This document shows positions 9,901 to 20,864 of a stretch of DNA of 64,000 bases, piece after piece (within the stretch, counting starts at the first letter, position 1; every line of letters begins with the position of its first letter). The notes under the pieces are model-generated. The model ran no database searches, was not told the origin of the DNA, and saw only the letters and a list, made by a program, of their open reading frames with translations. The DNA comes from Lymantria dispar. Its lineage: Eukaryota; Arthropoda; Insecta; Lepidoptera; Erebidae. The stretch is from assembly GCA_032191425.1 (NCBI GenBank), contig CM063444.1, forward strand, positions 24,551,001-24,615,000. Reading direction: 5' to 3'. The position numbers and the translations under genes were made by a program.

Positions 9901-10259
9901 GTTCAAGACGTATAAGGTATTGAAGGCAGACGACAGTTTTAAATCAATAGTTTCATTTAATCCAGTCCGTCAAACCTCACAACCCCATAATCAGGTTTTA
10001 GATATCATAATTGCACAATAAATTTACACCTACCGTTGAAAGTCCACGAGTGTTGTGTGCAAACGTGGAGTGTCATCGGTAGATGTCCCATCCCATTTTA
10101 ACATAAAATTTCTCCAAAGGTCTCTGCGTGTTGGATCCATATCTCCATGTAAGCCTTTCAAAGGACCGGGTATCTTCTCTAGGGAAGATCCTGTGAATAT
10201 TAAGGAAATAAATAAAACTTTCGCCATATTTTTTTTCTAAAAGACGATTACGAGTAAGT
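9901..10259. other. Unassigned sequence
   Basis: Mixed composition with no gene supported. Short open frames on both strands overlap each other and lack domains. Confidence 0.35.
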
Positions 10260-10295
10260 AAAATTTAGGAGTGAATTCATTCACTCCTAAATTTT
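10260..10295. repeat. Perfect inverted repeat, 17-bp arms
   Basis: The arms AAAATTTAGGAGTGAAT (10260-10276) and its exact complement (10279-10295) are separated by two bases. This could be a small hairpin or MITE footprint. Confidence 0.9.
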
Positions 10296-10413
10296 ATACA
10301 AACTTGTAGTTAACTCGTGATCAAGTGCTGCTTGTGAGATCTGGTCCAACCATATTTTCCTTTCTTTTTTTATTTTAACTAAATTAAAAAAAAGTCATCA
10401 CACTGGAGCTAAT

Positions 10414-11578
10414 TCCCGCCCGGGCTGGGCGTGATTTGTTATTACACCGACGACACACTCGTCACAGCCCGCGGTGGGACGCTAGAAGAGGCGGCAAGCC
10501 TGGCGACTCTACGCACCGAAGAGATCGTCAGGCGAATCGAGGCGTTGGGGTTGAGGGCGGCCCTGGACAAGACGGAGACCCTCTTGTTCCATGGGCCTCG
10601 CATGGGCCCTCCCATCGGCGTCTTGATCACCGTCAATTCGGTTGATATCAGCATCCGGGCCCATATGAAGTATTTGGGCCTGCTGTTCGGCGGACATTGG
10701 TGGTTTCGGGAGCATTTTCGCAGGCTCGTTCTGCGGCTCGTCGGCGTGGCGTCCGTCCTATCCTGACTTATGCCGAATGTGGGCGGACCGAGCGCTACGT
10801 GTCGACGGCTGTACGCGGGGTAATCCGGGTCGGGGTCCCTGACCGCCCGACTCAGGGTTCTTCTGTGGCGACCACAGAAGGCCATGGTGGTCATGGCCAT
10901 ACGCTGATACCGCACGGTGGTGACGGAGGCGGCGTGCCTGTTGGCCGGGACTCCCATGTGGGACCTGGAGGTGGAAATGCTTGCCGATTTGTATGGCGGG
11001 TGTCGGGGGTGCGAGCGGAGGGCCGTGTGGTCTCTTTGAGGGAGTTCACCGCCTGGCGTGTCGATGCCCGCCGAGACGTCATTGCCCGTTGGGCAGTCCG
11101 GCTAGAGAGGCCTCGGTACGATGTCTGGACCGTCGAGGCCTTCCAGCTGGTGCTGATGCAGTGGCTAAAACGGCGGTACGGGGTGCTCTCCTTCCGACTG
11201 GTGCAGGTTTTGACGGGCATGACGGCATGGTTGCTTCGCCAAATACCTGGTCGCTAGGAGGGAGAGGACACCGTCCTGCCACCACTGCGATTGCGACGAG
11301 GACACGGGGCAGCATACGCTCGAGGTTTGTGCCGCCTGGGCAGAGCAGAGTCGTGAACTCGTCACAATCATCGGTGCCGACCTGACGCTGCCGACCATCG
11401 CCAGGGCAATACTAGACAGCGTCAGGAACTGGGACGCGGTCGCAGCCTTCTGCGAGGCAGTATTCTTGCGGAAGGAGGCGGCGGGTCACGCGCGCGAGTA
11501 ACGCAGTCTCGATTAAGCGATCCGCCGCCGGCGACTGGGGCGGCGTAGGCGCGACTACCTGCGCATTAAGCCGCCCTA
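10414..11578 (+). pseudogene. Broken ORF2 of R1-clade LINE
   Basis: Reading begins at PPGLGVICY and shows the catalytic region as YYTDDT instead of the CYADDT of the intact copy, that is an altered alanine and one extra codon. An in-frame stop occurs near 10765, and frame changes follow across 10790-11260. The C-terminal zinc knuckle (CHHCDCDEDTAQHTLE) is encoded near 11278-11330 in another frame. It is clearly non-functional. Confidence 0.85.
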
Positions 11579-11880
11579 GCCGAGGCTGTGGGTGACGTGA
11601 CCGGGGAATTAGTCCGTCATCCGCCGAGAGGCCGACCGCGTGAGGAAAGACCGACATCCTCCCCGAGAGGGGGACGTCGGTCGATGGGAGGGTACTCCTC
11701 AGGAGGGTATTCCGTCGGGCCAACCAATGACGTCAAGTCACCCTGCTCCGGTGGTCGGTCCAACGACGAAGCCGACGTGGTGTTCAGGTTGATTGCGGGT
11801 GTGCGTGCTGACGCCCCTCTGTCGCCCCGGACGGAGTGGTGCGAGGAGTGCGCCGAACGCAACCCACGCCAAAAAAAAAA
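10414..11880 (+). mobile_element. R1-clade LINE, 1.47-kb 5'-truncated copy inside S1
   Basis: It is flanked by CACTGGAGCTAAT (10401-10413) and CACTGAAGCTAAT (11881-11893), a 13-bp target duplication with one mismatch. It starts inside ORF2 just before the catalytic motif, runs through the ORF2 stop near 11578 and the 3' UTR, and ends in poly(A) at 11871-11880. The 3' UTR stem-loop is present near 11650-11685. Confidence 0.9.
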
Positions 11881-12154
11881 CACTGAAGCTAATACTGTGT
11901 TATATACGTGTAATTTTATTCAAAAAATGAAAATAAAAAATGACAGCCCGCTAAGTTTCTTGCCGGGTCTTCTTAGCTTGCGGCCGTGCTCCGATCCGGT
12001 GGTAGATTATCGTATTGTGTTCAAACGATGTATAAATTTGACAATATGTAAGTGCCCTTAAGATGCAGAATAAATGATTTGATTTGTTTATGTCGAATTT
12101 TCCTTCTTTTACATGGATACTATATGCATATATTCTTTAGTTATTTTTTATGAG

Positions 12155-12285
12155 ACTTTTTTTGGTAGACTACGATCTAGGCACACCCCGCCCAATCTGG
12201 CCATGGCGACGGATAACTAGCGTGCGACCCTATAAACTAAGGTAATTAACCTCTCCGTCACCATTGAGCACCCGAAGGAATTCAG
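12155..12285 (-). mobile_element. Decayed R1-type 3' end fragment
   Basis: GGTAGACTACGATCTAGGCACACCCCGCCCAA after poly(T) parallels the left ends of the minus-strand pieces at 18545 and 43993. The rest is too diverged to align fully. Confidence 0.55.
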
Positions 12286-12292
12286 AATAATA

Positions 12293-12513
12293 TAGCAAAC
12301 CAACATTCTTCTTTAGGATTAGGAGGGAAATATACCTACTATAACCACGTTGGTCAGACGTGTTGGTATAGAGTTTTATTTTAAGTTGTCCTTATCTTGC
12401 ATAGACGTTAAATTCTCATTTAATCTCTTAGTAGTCATTTACCACACCCACGGGCACGAGTGGGGGATGGTGAATTGTATTCCTATTCCATCACCACTCT
12501 TCGTTCATTTAAA
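12293..12513 (+). repeat. Family A repeat
   Basis: The core TACTATAACCACGTTGGTCAGACGTGTTGGTATAGAG and the end GGTGAATTGTATTCCTATTCC are easily recognised (core at about 12336-12373). The copy is moderately diverged. Confidence 0.75.
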
Positions 12514-13060
12514 TCTCGAGAAGTCTCGTAATAATATAACATTGTTCCATTTTTCTCCTACAATAAGTAGGTAGGTAGGTAAGTAAGTAACAATTAACCA
12601 ATTTTCCAGACTTTTTTGTAAACCATCGCCGCGATTAAGTAATCAGTGAAAATTAAATATAAATGAAATAATTATTTATATCATCATATATGGAACAACG
12701 ACTTACTGCAAGGGCAATGCACTTTGTGACGGTAAATCGATTCGTGTTTCTCTTCAAAATGCACTGTCTGTCTTCTGATACTTTATCAGTTTAGATTATT
12801 TATACACAATAGGGTTTCTCATTAAGGTTTATAAACCTCCTTGTTTGTTGTATTCCATTTAAAAATTCCTCAGTTATATATAATATTGTGACATGTAAAA
12901 AAGAAAGAATGGCTTCGCTTTTCAGTCTCTAGATACATAAACATGAGAAGTTATAGGAAATACATATTTGTGTTAAAGGAAGATTTTTTTTAACCAGTCT
13001 TTTTTATGAATATATCTTTTTTATTGTATTTGTCCATTTGGACAGGAAAAGGTCTTATAC
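12514..13060. other. AT-rich stretch with a GTAG microsatellite
   Basis: A short (GTAG)n run is at about 12565-12590. Otherwise nothing is recognised. Confidence 0.4.
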
Positions 13061-13061
13061 A

Positions 13062-13210
13062 ATTTTCTTCACATATTATTTAATACTTCTTCATTTTGAG
13101 TATACATTATTAATAGTCATCGGCCGTCAGTAAGTATTTTCTTCACATATTATTTTAATACTTCTTCATATTGAGTATACATTATTAATAGTCATCGGCC
13201 GTCAGTAAGT
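13062..13210. repeat. Tandem duplication, two 74-75 bp units
   Basis: Units 13062-13135 and 13136-13210 are nearly identical, both running from ATTTTCTTCACATATTATT to CATCGGCCGTCAGTAAGT and differing by one inserted T and one substitution. The near-identity implies a recent duplication. It is not a CRISPR because there are no spacers. Confidence 0.95.
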
Positions 13211-14290
13211 CAAATCGTTATCACTAATTGACTTCTGAAAACTAAATTAATGATTCCTCTGGGAATGTCGATAGAACACGAAAGTACGCGTAATATTCTA
13301 TAATATCATATTCACAACACTTCAACACCTTAACTGTATTCTATTACATAAAATATCAGCAAAAGTATTCAATATAACACTATAAAACACTAAAAAATGA
13401 ATATAATTTTAAGAACGTGATACTTCTATATTCCCGCCGAAACTTCTAATCATAAATATTTAAAACCTTTTCATTTTTACTTTATTTAAATACAACTTTG
13501 GAACGCGTTTATTGTGTTAGAAACTTTGATTATTGTTGTCGTTTCACATATATTTTCCAAAGTAGATTAACACTAAATCATAATAATGGAGTTATTGCCT
13601 TTCATAAGATGAGTATGGAATAGTCGGATTTTCATGACTCTTTAAAAGCTAAGTATCAGTAAGGTAAGAGCACCGCACCGGCACCTATGTACCAGCAGTT
13701 GACCCCTAACACACATAAATCGATAAAATAAATATTTTTTTTTTTTTGTTTAGCTGTTGGCCGCAGATGGCCTTGACAGCTTATCTCGGACTATGATAAA
13801 ATAAATAAGAATTTACGGTGTTTTTAAACTATATAGTTCCATATTAAAGAGCAGATGTTGCTATCTAGTCATAGAATCATGCATATTACGTGTCCTCTAA
13901 TTTTGTAATATTCCAAATATCCTCCAATTGTTTTTCAAGTAACGCACTGTATACATATTATGTATTTGCTTTTTCTTAACATCTTTTTTTAAGAATTGTA
14001 AAATTTGAAAGTAGTACAGTCATTTGGTATTTTTACCTGGAAAGTTTTCCGGGAGTTCCGAAAATTGGTAATTTTATGGATTTTGACGTGCTCTTACCGA
14101 ATTTCAACGTTGCCACCTTGTATCTTTGCCGCTCGCGCTGCCATATTGAAAAAATGGGGCCTAAAAGCAGTTTTGTGAAAATAACTCTTTTCCGACGCAT
14201 TTTACAGGAAAACATATTTCCACAAAATAATTGTAAAGGAAATTGCCTACAATTTAGGTCTTTATTTTTTTTCCTAAAATCAATAGTTTC
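13211..14290. other. AT-rich stretch; possible LINE tail at 13734-13800
   Basis: A poly(T) run at about 13735-13748 is followed by a slightly GC-richer patch (GCTGTTGGCCGCAGATGGCC), which could be the tail of a minus-strand non-LTR insertion. Nothing else is recognised. Confidence 0.35.
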
Positions 14291-14297
14291 GGCGTAC

Positions 14298-14520
14298 GAG
14301 TCCGGGGAGGATGTCGGTCGATGGGAGGGTACCCCAAATAGGGGGTATTCCATCGGGCCGACCACTGATGACAAGTAACCCTGCTCCGGTGGTCGGTCCA
14401 ACGACGAAGGCGACGTGCACGTGGGTGGGTTGTGGGTGTGCGTGCTTACGCCTCTCTGTCACCCCGAACGGAGTGGTGCGAGGAGCACGCTGACCGCAAA
14501 CCACCCCCAAAAAAAAAAAA
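14298..14520 (+). mobile_element. R1-clade LINE, 3' UTR-only copy
   Basis: It starts in the conserved stem-loop (GAGGATGTCGGTCGATGGGAGGG), continues through GTATTCCATCGGGCCGACC and ends CTGACCGCAAACCACCCCC plus poly(A) at about 14507-14520. I find no convincing target duplication. Confidence 0.8.
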
Positions 14521-14860
14521 TCGTTTATTTGCTAACAAATTACACCTCCTTTGATAATATTAACATACAATATGTAAGTAATTGATGTCATAAATAACAA
14601 AGTTATATTAACCCTACTTTCGCCTTCATGTTTTGAAGCGTAGAGCAGAATAGTGGCAAAGGTCTTGATAAGCGGTATTCTGTCCGATAGGCTTTCGCAA
14701 TTTGCCGGATGTATCTTGATAGTAGTTATAATTTGCATCGTTTGATGGGACACCCACATTGTTGGTATTTTTTCTTAAATTATCGCTAAATTGGTCGACT
14801 TATATTTGTTAGATATATATACATACTTTCCTTCTGTGCACAGTGCCCCAAGTCACGAAT
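14521..14860. other. AT-rich spacer
   Basis: No gene or repeat recognised. Confidence 0.4.
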
Positions 14861-15309
14861 ATGGGGTGCGAGGCCGGGGCACCTCCACGTGGTGCACCCC
14901 GGAAACGTCCATTTGGACGGCCAAGATTCCGGCGGGAAGGGGGGGGTCTCCGCATGCCGACTCTCAAGGCAGAGCGCACGGCGGATTTGACCCGGGGCCA
15001 ATGGGGCGGATGTGTCTCATGGCACTCCGTCGCCAGGGACGGTTGCGTCACAGCCCGAGGGCGTGACGGGTCGGTCGCTCGCGAGCGGCCAGACCCGGAA
15101 GGCCCAAACCGTAATCCTGAGTAGGGGGGTCAGGACCGGGGGTCTTCGGACCGTGGGGAAGAAAACCCCTATAAAAAATTACCCCAAATCTCAAGTTTGG
15201 CCACTCGGCGAGGAGATGTATGGCTGGTGGGTTAAGAAGCGCGCGTGAAAAAAAAAAGCGTCCAGCCGCTAGAGTGGTAGTCAAGGAGGACTTAAACTTC
15301 CAACCCGAC

Positions 15310-17334
15310 ATGGCAGAAGTGAAACGACGTACGACTTCACCAGAGGGTCCCGGCCAAGCCGGGGAGTCCCTTGCTGTGCCGGTGCTTGCGAACGACGATG
15401 AGTCGCACCCAAGTTCCGGTACAGTCAGCTCCCGTTCGTATGGATGGAAAGCATCTTCTGCAACAGCCGCGAGCCCGGCGTAACAGGTGGCTCCAAAAAG
15501 GAAGAAGAAGAGGAAGGGCGCCGTAGAGACTGTGCATCAACGCAGGTTGCGCCTAAAGCGGGAAGCGGAACGGCGGGCACAAAAGGATGCCGCCGTGGCC
15601 GCGCGCGACGAGGGCGGTGCATCCGCAGCTACCGCAGAGCCGTCGCGGGGCGGAAACGGCGATATCGCTGGGGCGCCGAAGGAGAAGAGGGACAGCTCGG
15701 ACCTGTCGAGCGACGAGGGCGGATCAGCCGCAGGACCGTCGCGGGACGAGGGCGGCAGGGCCGCAGGACCGTCTAGGGAAGATGGAGGGAGTGACTCCGG
15801 CCCAGAGCGGAGTGACTCGCGACTGAGCGACAGCACTAACATCTCGCTGTCGAGCGACGAGGGCGGCACAGCCGCAGAGCCGTCGCGGGAGGAGGGCTGC
15901 AGTGCTGCAGGACCGGTGCAGAGTCCAGATGCGGCCAAGGAGATGTCCACGGACGAGGGCGGTAGGTCCGCAGGGCCGTCCGAAGACGAAGGGCTTTGTT
16001 CAGCAGGGCCGTCCGAGATGATGGTTGGTGGGTCGTCCGGGATGGAAGATAGGGATGTCGGTGTTAGGGAGGTGGTGGATAGGGGGGCCGCCGCTCTAAC
16101 GGCGGCTCTTAGTGTTAGGAGGGGAAGGGAGGAGGCCCGGCCCCCGACGAGGGATCGGAAGCGCCCCCTGCCAAAGGGTGGCAGCTCCGCATCCGAATCG
16201 GATGGGAGCAATTTTATCAGGCCTAAAATGCCGACCGCGCGCCGGGGGCGCAGGGGTCGGGGCGGTACGGTGGCGGCGAGGCCGGCGACGCCGGGTTCAG
16301 CCGACCGGGAAGGCGGGGTGGCGGCCCTTCAGGCTGCGAACGCCCGCCTCAGCAAGGAGGTCTCCGGCTTGCGGGAACGCAATCGCAAGCTGGAGACTGA
16401 GTTGGAGGCGGTGCGCAGGGAGAACCGCGGGTTGGCCAAAGACATGGCTGACCTGCGGTCCCAATTTGAGCGCCTGGTGCCGGCTGCGCTGCCGGCGCCG
16501 GCCCCGCCGCCGAAGCGGGCCGCGCCAGTGAGGGCGGGCCCGTCGTCTGCGCCCGTGGCGCCGGCTGCGCCCGTCGCGGCTTCGCCGCTGCCTCCCCTCG
16601 TCGTGGTCCCTCCGCCGGCTCGTGGCCGCGGGAGACCTCGGAAGGGGGAGGAGCCGCCGCCCGACGAGGTGCATGGCGTGTCGGAGTCGGCGATACGCGT
16701 CATCCTAGCCCGAGTAGGGCTAATGATGGATGCGCGTATCGAGGCCGTTGCGGCCAGGCTGTCGCCTGAGCCGCCCCTCCAACCGCCGCTCGCCGCGGAC
16801 AAGACGAGGCGGCCGCAAGCGTCGGCTCCCACCCCGCTGCCCTGTCAGGGTGGCCGCGTGGTGAGCTACGCCGCGGCCGCGGCGGGACTCAAGGGAGCCA
16901 AGAAGGCCGGCAAGGTGCCGGCTCCCGCCAAGGCCGGGCCGCGGCCGGCGCCAGCGATTGCACCGCAGGCGCCGGCCGGCGAACCCGCGACTGCGCCTGC
17001 TGCGCTCAGCGCTGCTGCTATGCTCGAACAGGGCTGGCAGGTGGCTGTGCGTAGCAGGAAGGCACGCGGCCAAAAGCGGAGAGCGGCGGCCAAGAGTGCC
17101 GCTGTGGCCGCCGCTCCCCAGGCGGGAGCCGGCGGAAAGGGGAAAAGGTTGCGTAGGGGCCTCAAGTCGCCGAAGACGGCTGCGGTGGTAATCACCGTAC
17201 TGCCTGAGGCGGCTGAGAGGGGTCTAAACTATGAGGCCGTCCCAAGACGCGCCCGGTGGGAGCTGGACGTCTCCGACATCGGGGGCGTCGAGGCGAGGAC
17301 CCGCAAAGCCCGGACAGGGGCTCGAATACGTTAA
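15310..17334 (+). pseudogene. ORF1 (gag-like) of R1-type LINE with one in-frame stop, C-terminally truncated
   Basis: The frame opens at 15220 (ATG candidates at 15220 and 15310, the latter reading MAEVKRR) and is interrupted by one TAA at 15481-15483. From 15484 it is open for about 616 codons to 17334; the next codon positions have no ATG near the front, so the break looks like a nonsense mutation. Visible features are a basic cluster (KRKKKRKG) at 15490, tandem acidic repeats of the type DEGGxAAGPS at 15700-16015, and a coiled coil at about 16315-16480 with regular leucines. There is an AT-hook-like RGRGRPRKG at about 16620-16650, then an Ala/Pro-rich stretch. ORF1 proteins of this clade normally end in CCHC zinc knuckles, and these are missing here. 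Confidence 0.8.
15700..16015 (+). repeat. Degenerate tandem repeat encoding DEGGxAAGPS units
   Basis: About seven imperfect units of roughly 36-48 bp each encode an acidic-glycine segment followed by a PSR or PSE turn. They lie inside ORF1 and probably form a disordered acidic region of the protein. Confidence 0.7.
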
Positions 17335-17350
17335 CGCCACGCCAACGATC

Positions 17351-17835
17351 AAATTCACCCTCGCCTATAGATATTTGACATCTTTAACATGAAAATACAT
17401 ACATACACACCCTTAATACATTATAAAATTTGTCATACCGTTTACTTGTTATTTGCCAATAACACAACTAACAAGCTTTAAATGTAATCGTTCACACCTA
17501 ATGGCTTTGATCTTATCAAAATCTGGTACAATTATACTTGTAGCAGTTAACTACGTAATTTGGGATAAGAATTATAACAAGCAAGCAATGTCTTTAGATA
17601 CAACATTAATAAGTACACATTTGTCCTACTTTTCAAAATTTATAATGATTTGCCGTGTAACTTTTGTAACTATTCTACAATGCAAACTTTATTGGAGCTA
17701 GTAATAGATACGCTAGTCCTTGTGATTTTTAAAAATAAAGTATTAAGTGTTTTAAAATTAGTGATTAAATATAACTCTGTGGTGTGTAGTAGTCACTACG
17801 AATATTACCAACTCTTACAATGTTACAGTACTCGT
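17351..17835. other. AT-rich spacer
   Basis: No supported gene. An 82-codon open frame at 17453-17701 has AT-driven composition and no domain. Confidence 0.4.
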
Positions 17836-17837
17836 GG

Positions 17838-18485
17838 GTGTCGTTCCGTGTGGTGTTGGAGTAAGAATACTATTTACCGTCCCTCTTTCCTGCCTGTGGA
17901 TGTCGTAAAAGATGACTAAGGGATTAAAGTATTCATCTCACGGGAGGAGGCGGCGGAGCGTGCGCGAAATGAACTCCCCTACGGAGACACGGTCCGTCGC
18001 CGGTGACTTGGGCGGCGCAGGCGCTAGTACCTGCGTCTGATGCTGTCCTAGTCCTAGAGGACGCGGGTGACTGGACCGGGGATTAGTCCGTCACTGGCAG
18101 AGAGGCCGACCGCGCGAAGGCGACTGACGTCCCGTGAGGGGCATTGGAAAGGGATGGTACCCGACAGGGTATCTCGCCGGGCTGGCCACGAACGACAAGG
18201 AACTCGGTACCGGTGACTGGCCCAATGGCGAAGGAGAGTGACGACGGTAGGTTATGAGGCCACGCGCTGTCCTTTCGTCGCCCCACACGGAATGTACGGC
18301 GTGTGCGCTGACCATAGCCCACTCAAAAAACCAATGGATACATTATGCAGGTAACAAGCAACAAATGAAAGAAAACAGAAACTCTAAATAAAACCTATGC
18401 CAACCCGCCTGACCAGCGTGGTATAGTAGATCAATTTACCTCCCATTGTAGAGGAGGGCTCGTGGTACGTATATGAGCTGTGAGG
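17838..18485 (-). repeat. Family A repeat split by an R1 LINE tail
   Basis: The first part (17838-17940) shows CCGTGTGGTGTTGGAGTAAG and GGATGTCGTAAAAGATGACTAAGGG. The second part (18330-18485) shows GGATACATTATGCAGG and TGACCAGCGTGGTATAGTAG. Together they reconstitute a minus-oriented family A copy around an R1 fragment. Confidence 0.75.
17941..18329 (+). mobile_element. R1-clade LINE 3' end nested in family A
   Basis: It begins in the last codons of ORF2 (GGGAGGAGGCGGCGGAGCGTG, matching the RKEAADRVR region), passes the ORF2 end near 18050 and ends GACCATAGCCCACTC plus a short poly(A). Flanks resemble each other weakly (a diverged target duplication is possible). Confidence 0.8.
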
Positions 18486-18544
18486 ACGAGGAGGGTAAAA
18501 GAGGACTAAGAGCTTTATATCGATATCTATTTCTCGTGGTAGGA

Positions 18545-19400
18545 TATGATCTAGACGCACCCCGCCCAACCTGCGTGGGCCAACGGATGAGCGGCGTGCG
18601 GCCCCGTAACCCACCGGATCCCCTCGACATCGCCATTGGGCCGACCCCTGCTACCGATTCTCTCGATGCCCGGACATCGGAGGCCGGCCCGCTGAGTTAC
18701 CCTTTCGGGTACCATCCCATTCAACGCCCCGGCAATGAGACAGAATTGCTAGACCGTCACCTTCACGCAGTCGGCCTCTCTGCAGGTGGCGGACTCATCC
18801 TAAGGTTCAAAAACTAGCACCTGCACCGCCCAATGCGCCGGTGGCTGAGCGTGTCAAGGTAGAGGAACTCCTCTCGGCCCCGCTCCACGACCTCCTTCTG
18901 TAAGGCAACTGCCTCACAAAAGGCGGCGACCGTCCCAGTTCCTGAGGTTGTCAAGCTTCGTTTTAGCGATGGTCGGTAGCGTCAGGTTGGCACTGATGAT
19001 TATGACGAGTTCATGACACTGCTCTGCCCAGGCCACGCAGATCTCGAGCGTGTGCTGCGCCGTGTCCTCGTCACAATCGCAGTGGTGGTAGGACGGCGTC
19101 CTCTCCCTCCTCGCGACCTTGTGCAGGTACTTGCCGAAACAACCATGCCCCGACAAGATCTGCACCAGTCGGAAAAAGGGCGTGCCGCCGAAGTAACCAT
19201 TCCATCAGCAGCGGTCAGAAGGCTTCGACGGTCCGAATTTTGTTTCGAGACCTTTCTAGCCGGACTGCCCAATGGGCAATAACATCCCGGCTGATGTCAC
19301 CCCGCCAGGCGGCCAGCTCGTGAAGCGAGACATACCGGCCCTCCACTAGCGTCGCTGACACCGATCAGTAAAGACCAGCAGCCTCCAGCTTTACGATATG
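18545..19400 (-). pseudogene. R1-clade LINE 3' half with broken ORF2
   Basis: The 3' UTR is at about 18545-18830 and the ORF2 C-terminus above it, on the minus strand. At 19165-18914 the frame reads GHGCFGKYLHK, the zinc knuckle with Tyr replacing the first Cys (SYHHCDCDEDTAQHTLE), and LTLPTIAK. Upstream, frameshifts and a deletion around 19190-19260 break it. The copy belongs to a subfamily whose 3' end (GATCTAGACGCACCCCGCCCAA) differs from that of the 3135-5402 copy. Confidence 0.8.
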
Positions 19401-20532
19401 GCCTAATTTCAACTGATGCCGTCTTGTCAGTAATTACATTCCCAAGAAGTGTTGACGTCAGACAGGCAATGTGTGGTGATCATGATACTAATTTTAATAA
19501 CTTTTGTAATATATACAATGGAAGAGGAGTACACATTGTGTCGACCCCAAGTCATTAGGATGAGAGCATGATGATTATTATAGTGATTAAATATAAAACT
19601 TAATGAAGTCACTGTTAGAACTTCATACAACTTAGTTTTAATATTAATCGAAATTTGATTAGTACATTTATATATTGAAATATCAAAATTTATTGATATA
19701 TTATCCTTCGACTTTAATGTCACTTGTTTTTAATGTATTTTTAATTACCGATCCTTCGATTAATACATAAAATAACACATATTATTTTACTTTAAAGGTA
19801 ATTATGGGAAACAAACAAACGACTTCAATTTTATAAAACGTAGTACTTCTACTAATATTATAACTACATATATTTGTAAAAGATTGTGTGTTTATTCAAT
19901 CACACAAAACTTTCCAACTCATCTTTATGAAATTTGGCACTTTTATAGTTTATTGCCTATATTATCGCATGAAGTAAGTATCCACTTTCCTATTAAAATA
20001 TTATTCTTTAAAAAATTCGAAGTACAGGATATATGAACATGAAATTCGGCACTAAATCAAAGCGAAGTAACTCTCAATTCTCTCTATTAAAGCATATAAA
20101 CCATTCGTCACATGGTTTTAATGTGTAATATTTGTTAAAATTTGATAATGGATTGCGAATACAACGTCTTATAATGCCGTCTGTTCCCTAGATCAACGCG
20201 AATACAACTGAAACCCGTAAGCAGATAAAGGAAAGGAAAGAAAGCTCGAAATAAGACTCAATGTCCAGAAATTCTCACTAGAATGGAATAGTATTATAAA
20301 AATGCGCTAAGATGAAATCATGTTTTAATAATTATATTTATCGTAATATGTTTAATATTCAGTACTACAAATGAAGCTCTTGTAAAATTTATAAATTATT
20401 CATATTATTTTTAATGTAAACACAAAACTGGCATATATACATATAACTTAAATATATTAATGGGAAGCCGAAATAACTTAAGTATATGGGTAAGCTGATA
20501 CATATCGTGATCTCACTAAAACTTTATTGAAT
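19401..20532. other. AT-rich stretch, nothing recognised
   Basis: Long AT-rich sequence with no gene or named repeat. Confidence 0.4.
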
Positions 20533-20533
20533 A

Positions 20534-20762
20534 CTAGCAACCCGCCCTCGCTTCGCTTCAGTTTCAGTCGCTTTACCCGCAGAGCAGTTCCCGTTCCTGT
20601 GGGAATACCGGGATAAAATATAGCCTATGTTACTCCCTGATATTATAGCTTTCCATTGGTGAAAGAATTTTTGAAATCGGTTCGGTGGTTTAAGCGTGAA
20701 AGCGTTACAAACGAACAAACAAACAAACATCCTTACTTTCGCATTTATAATATTAGTATGGA
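20534..20762 (-). mobile_element. Helitron-like element, short subfamily
   Basis: Read on the minus strand it begins TCCATACTAATATTATAAAT and ends GGGCGGGTTGCTAG, and it lies between A and T with no target duplication, as expected for Helitrons. It is non-coding. The 3' half (GAAAGAATTTTTGAAATCGG... on the plus strand) is shared with the longer subfamily. Confidence 0.75.
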
Positions 20763-20864
20763 TAAATATGACGATGTAGTCATAAAGAGGTACAAGCATA
20801 TAAGGTACAATTTATTAAGTTATTACTGTCCTCATTTTAATAATGCCCTAATTTCCCTAATTTC

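Larger units (their letters stand above)
10303..12085 (+). repeat. S1 tRNA-like SINE, split by an R1 LINE
   Basis: The 5' half (about 10303-10413) contains GTGCTGCTTGTGAGATCTGGTCC and CATCACACTGGAGCTAAT, as in the intact S1 at 24245-24571. The 3' half resumes at 11894 and ends with CCGATCCGGTGGTAGATTAT, AATATGTAAGTGCCC and the ATTTGATTTG tail at about 12085. An R1 LINE (10414-11880) separates the halves, flanked by a 13-bp duplication of S1 sequence. Confidence 0.8.
14863..17350 (+). mobile_element. R1-type LINE, 5' UTR and ORF1 only (3'-truncated copy)
   Basis: A GC-rich block begins near GGGGTGCGAGGCCGGGGCAC, has about 0.45 kb of 5' leader and then ORF1. It stops soon after the ORF1 terminator at 17334, where AT-rich DNA resumes. 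ORF2 and the 3' UTR are absent. Because target-primed reverse transcription starts at the 3' end, a copy that keeps only the 5' end most likely lost its 3' part by deletion or recombination. I see no clear target duplication. It may be the same family as the ORF2 pieces, but no overlap exists to prove it. Confidence 0.75.

Noticed and set aside
9539..9923. Overlapping open frames in a GC-richer island
   Set aside because: No domain or repeat match is visible and frames overlap in all phases; kept only as an unknown island.
13062..13210. Direct repeats as a CRISPR-like array
   Set aside because: Two adjacent units without spacers in a eukaryotic genome.
15537..16211. 224-codon open frame antisense to ORF1
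   Set aside because: It mirrors the GC-rich repetitive ORF1 coding region; codon pattern follows the sense frame.
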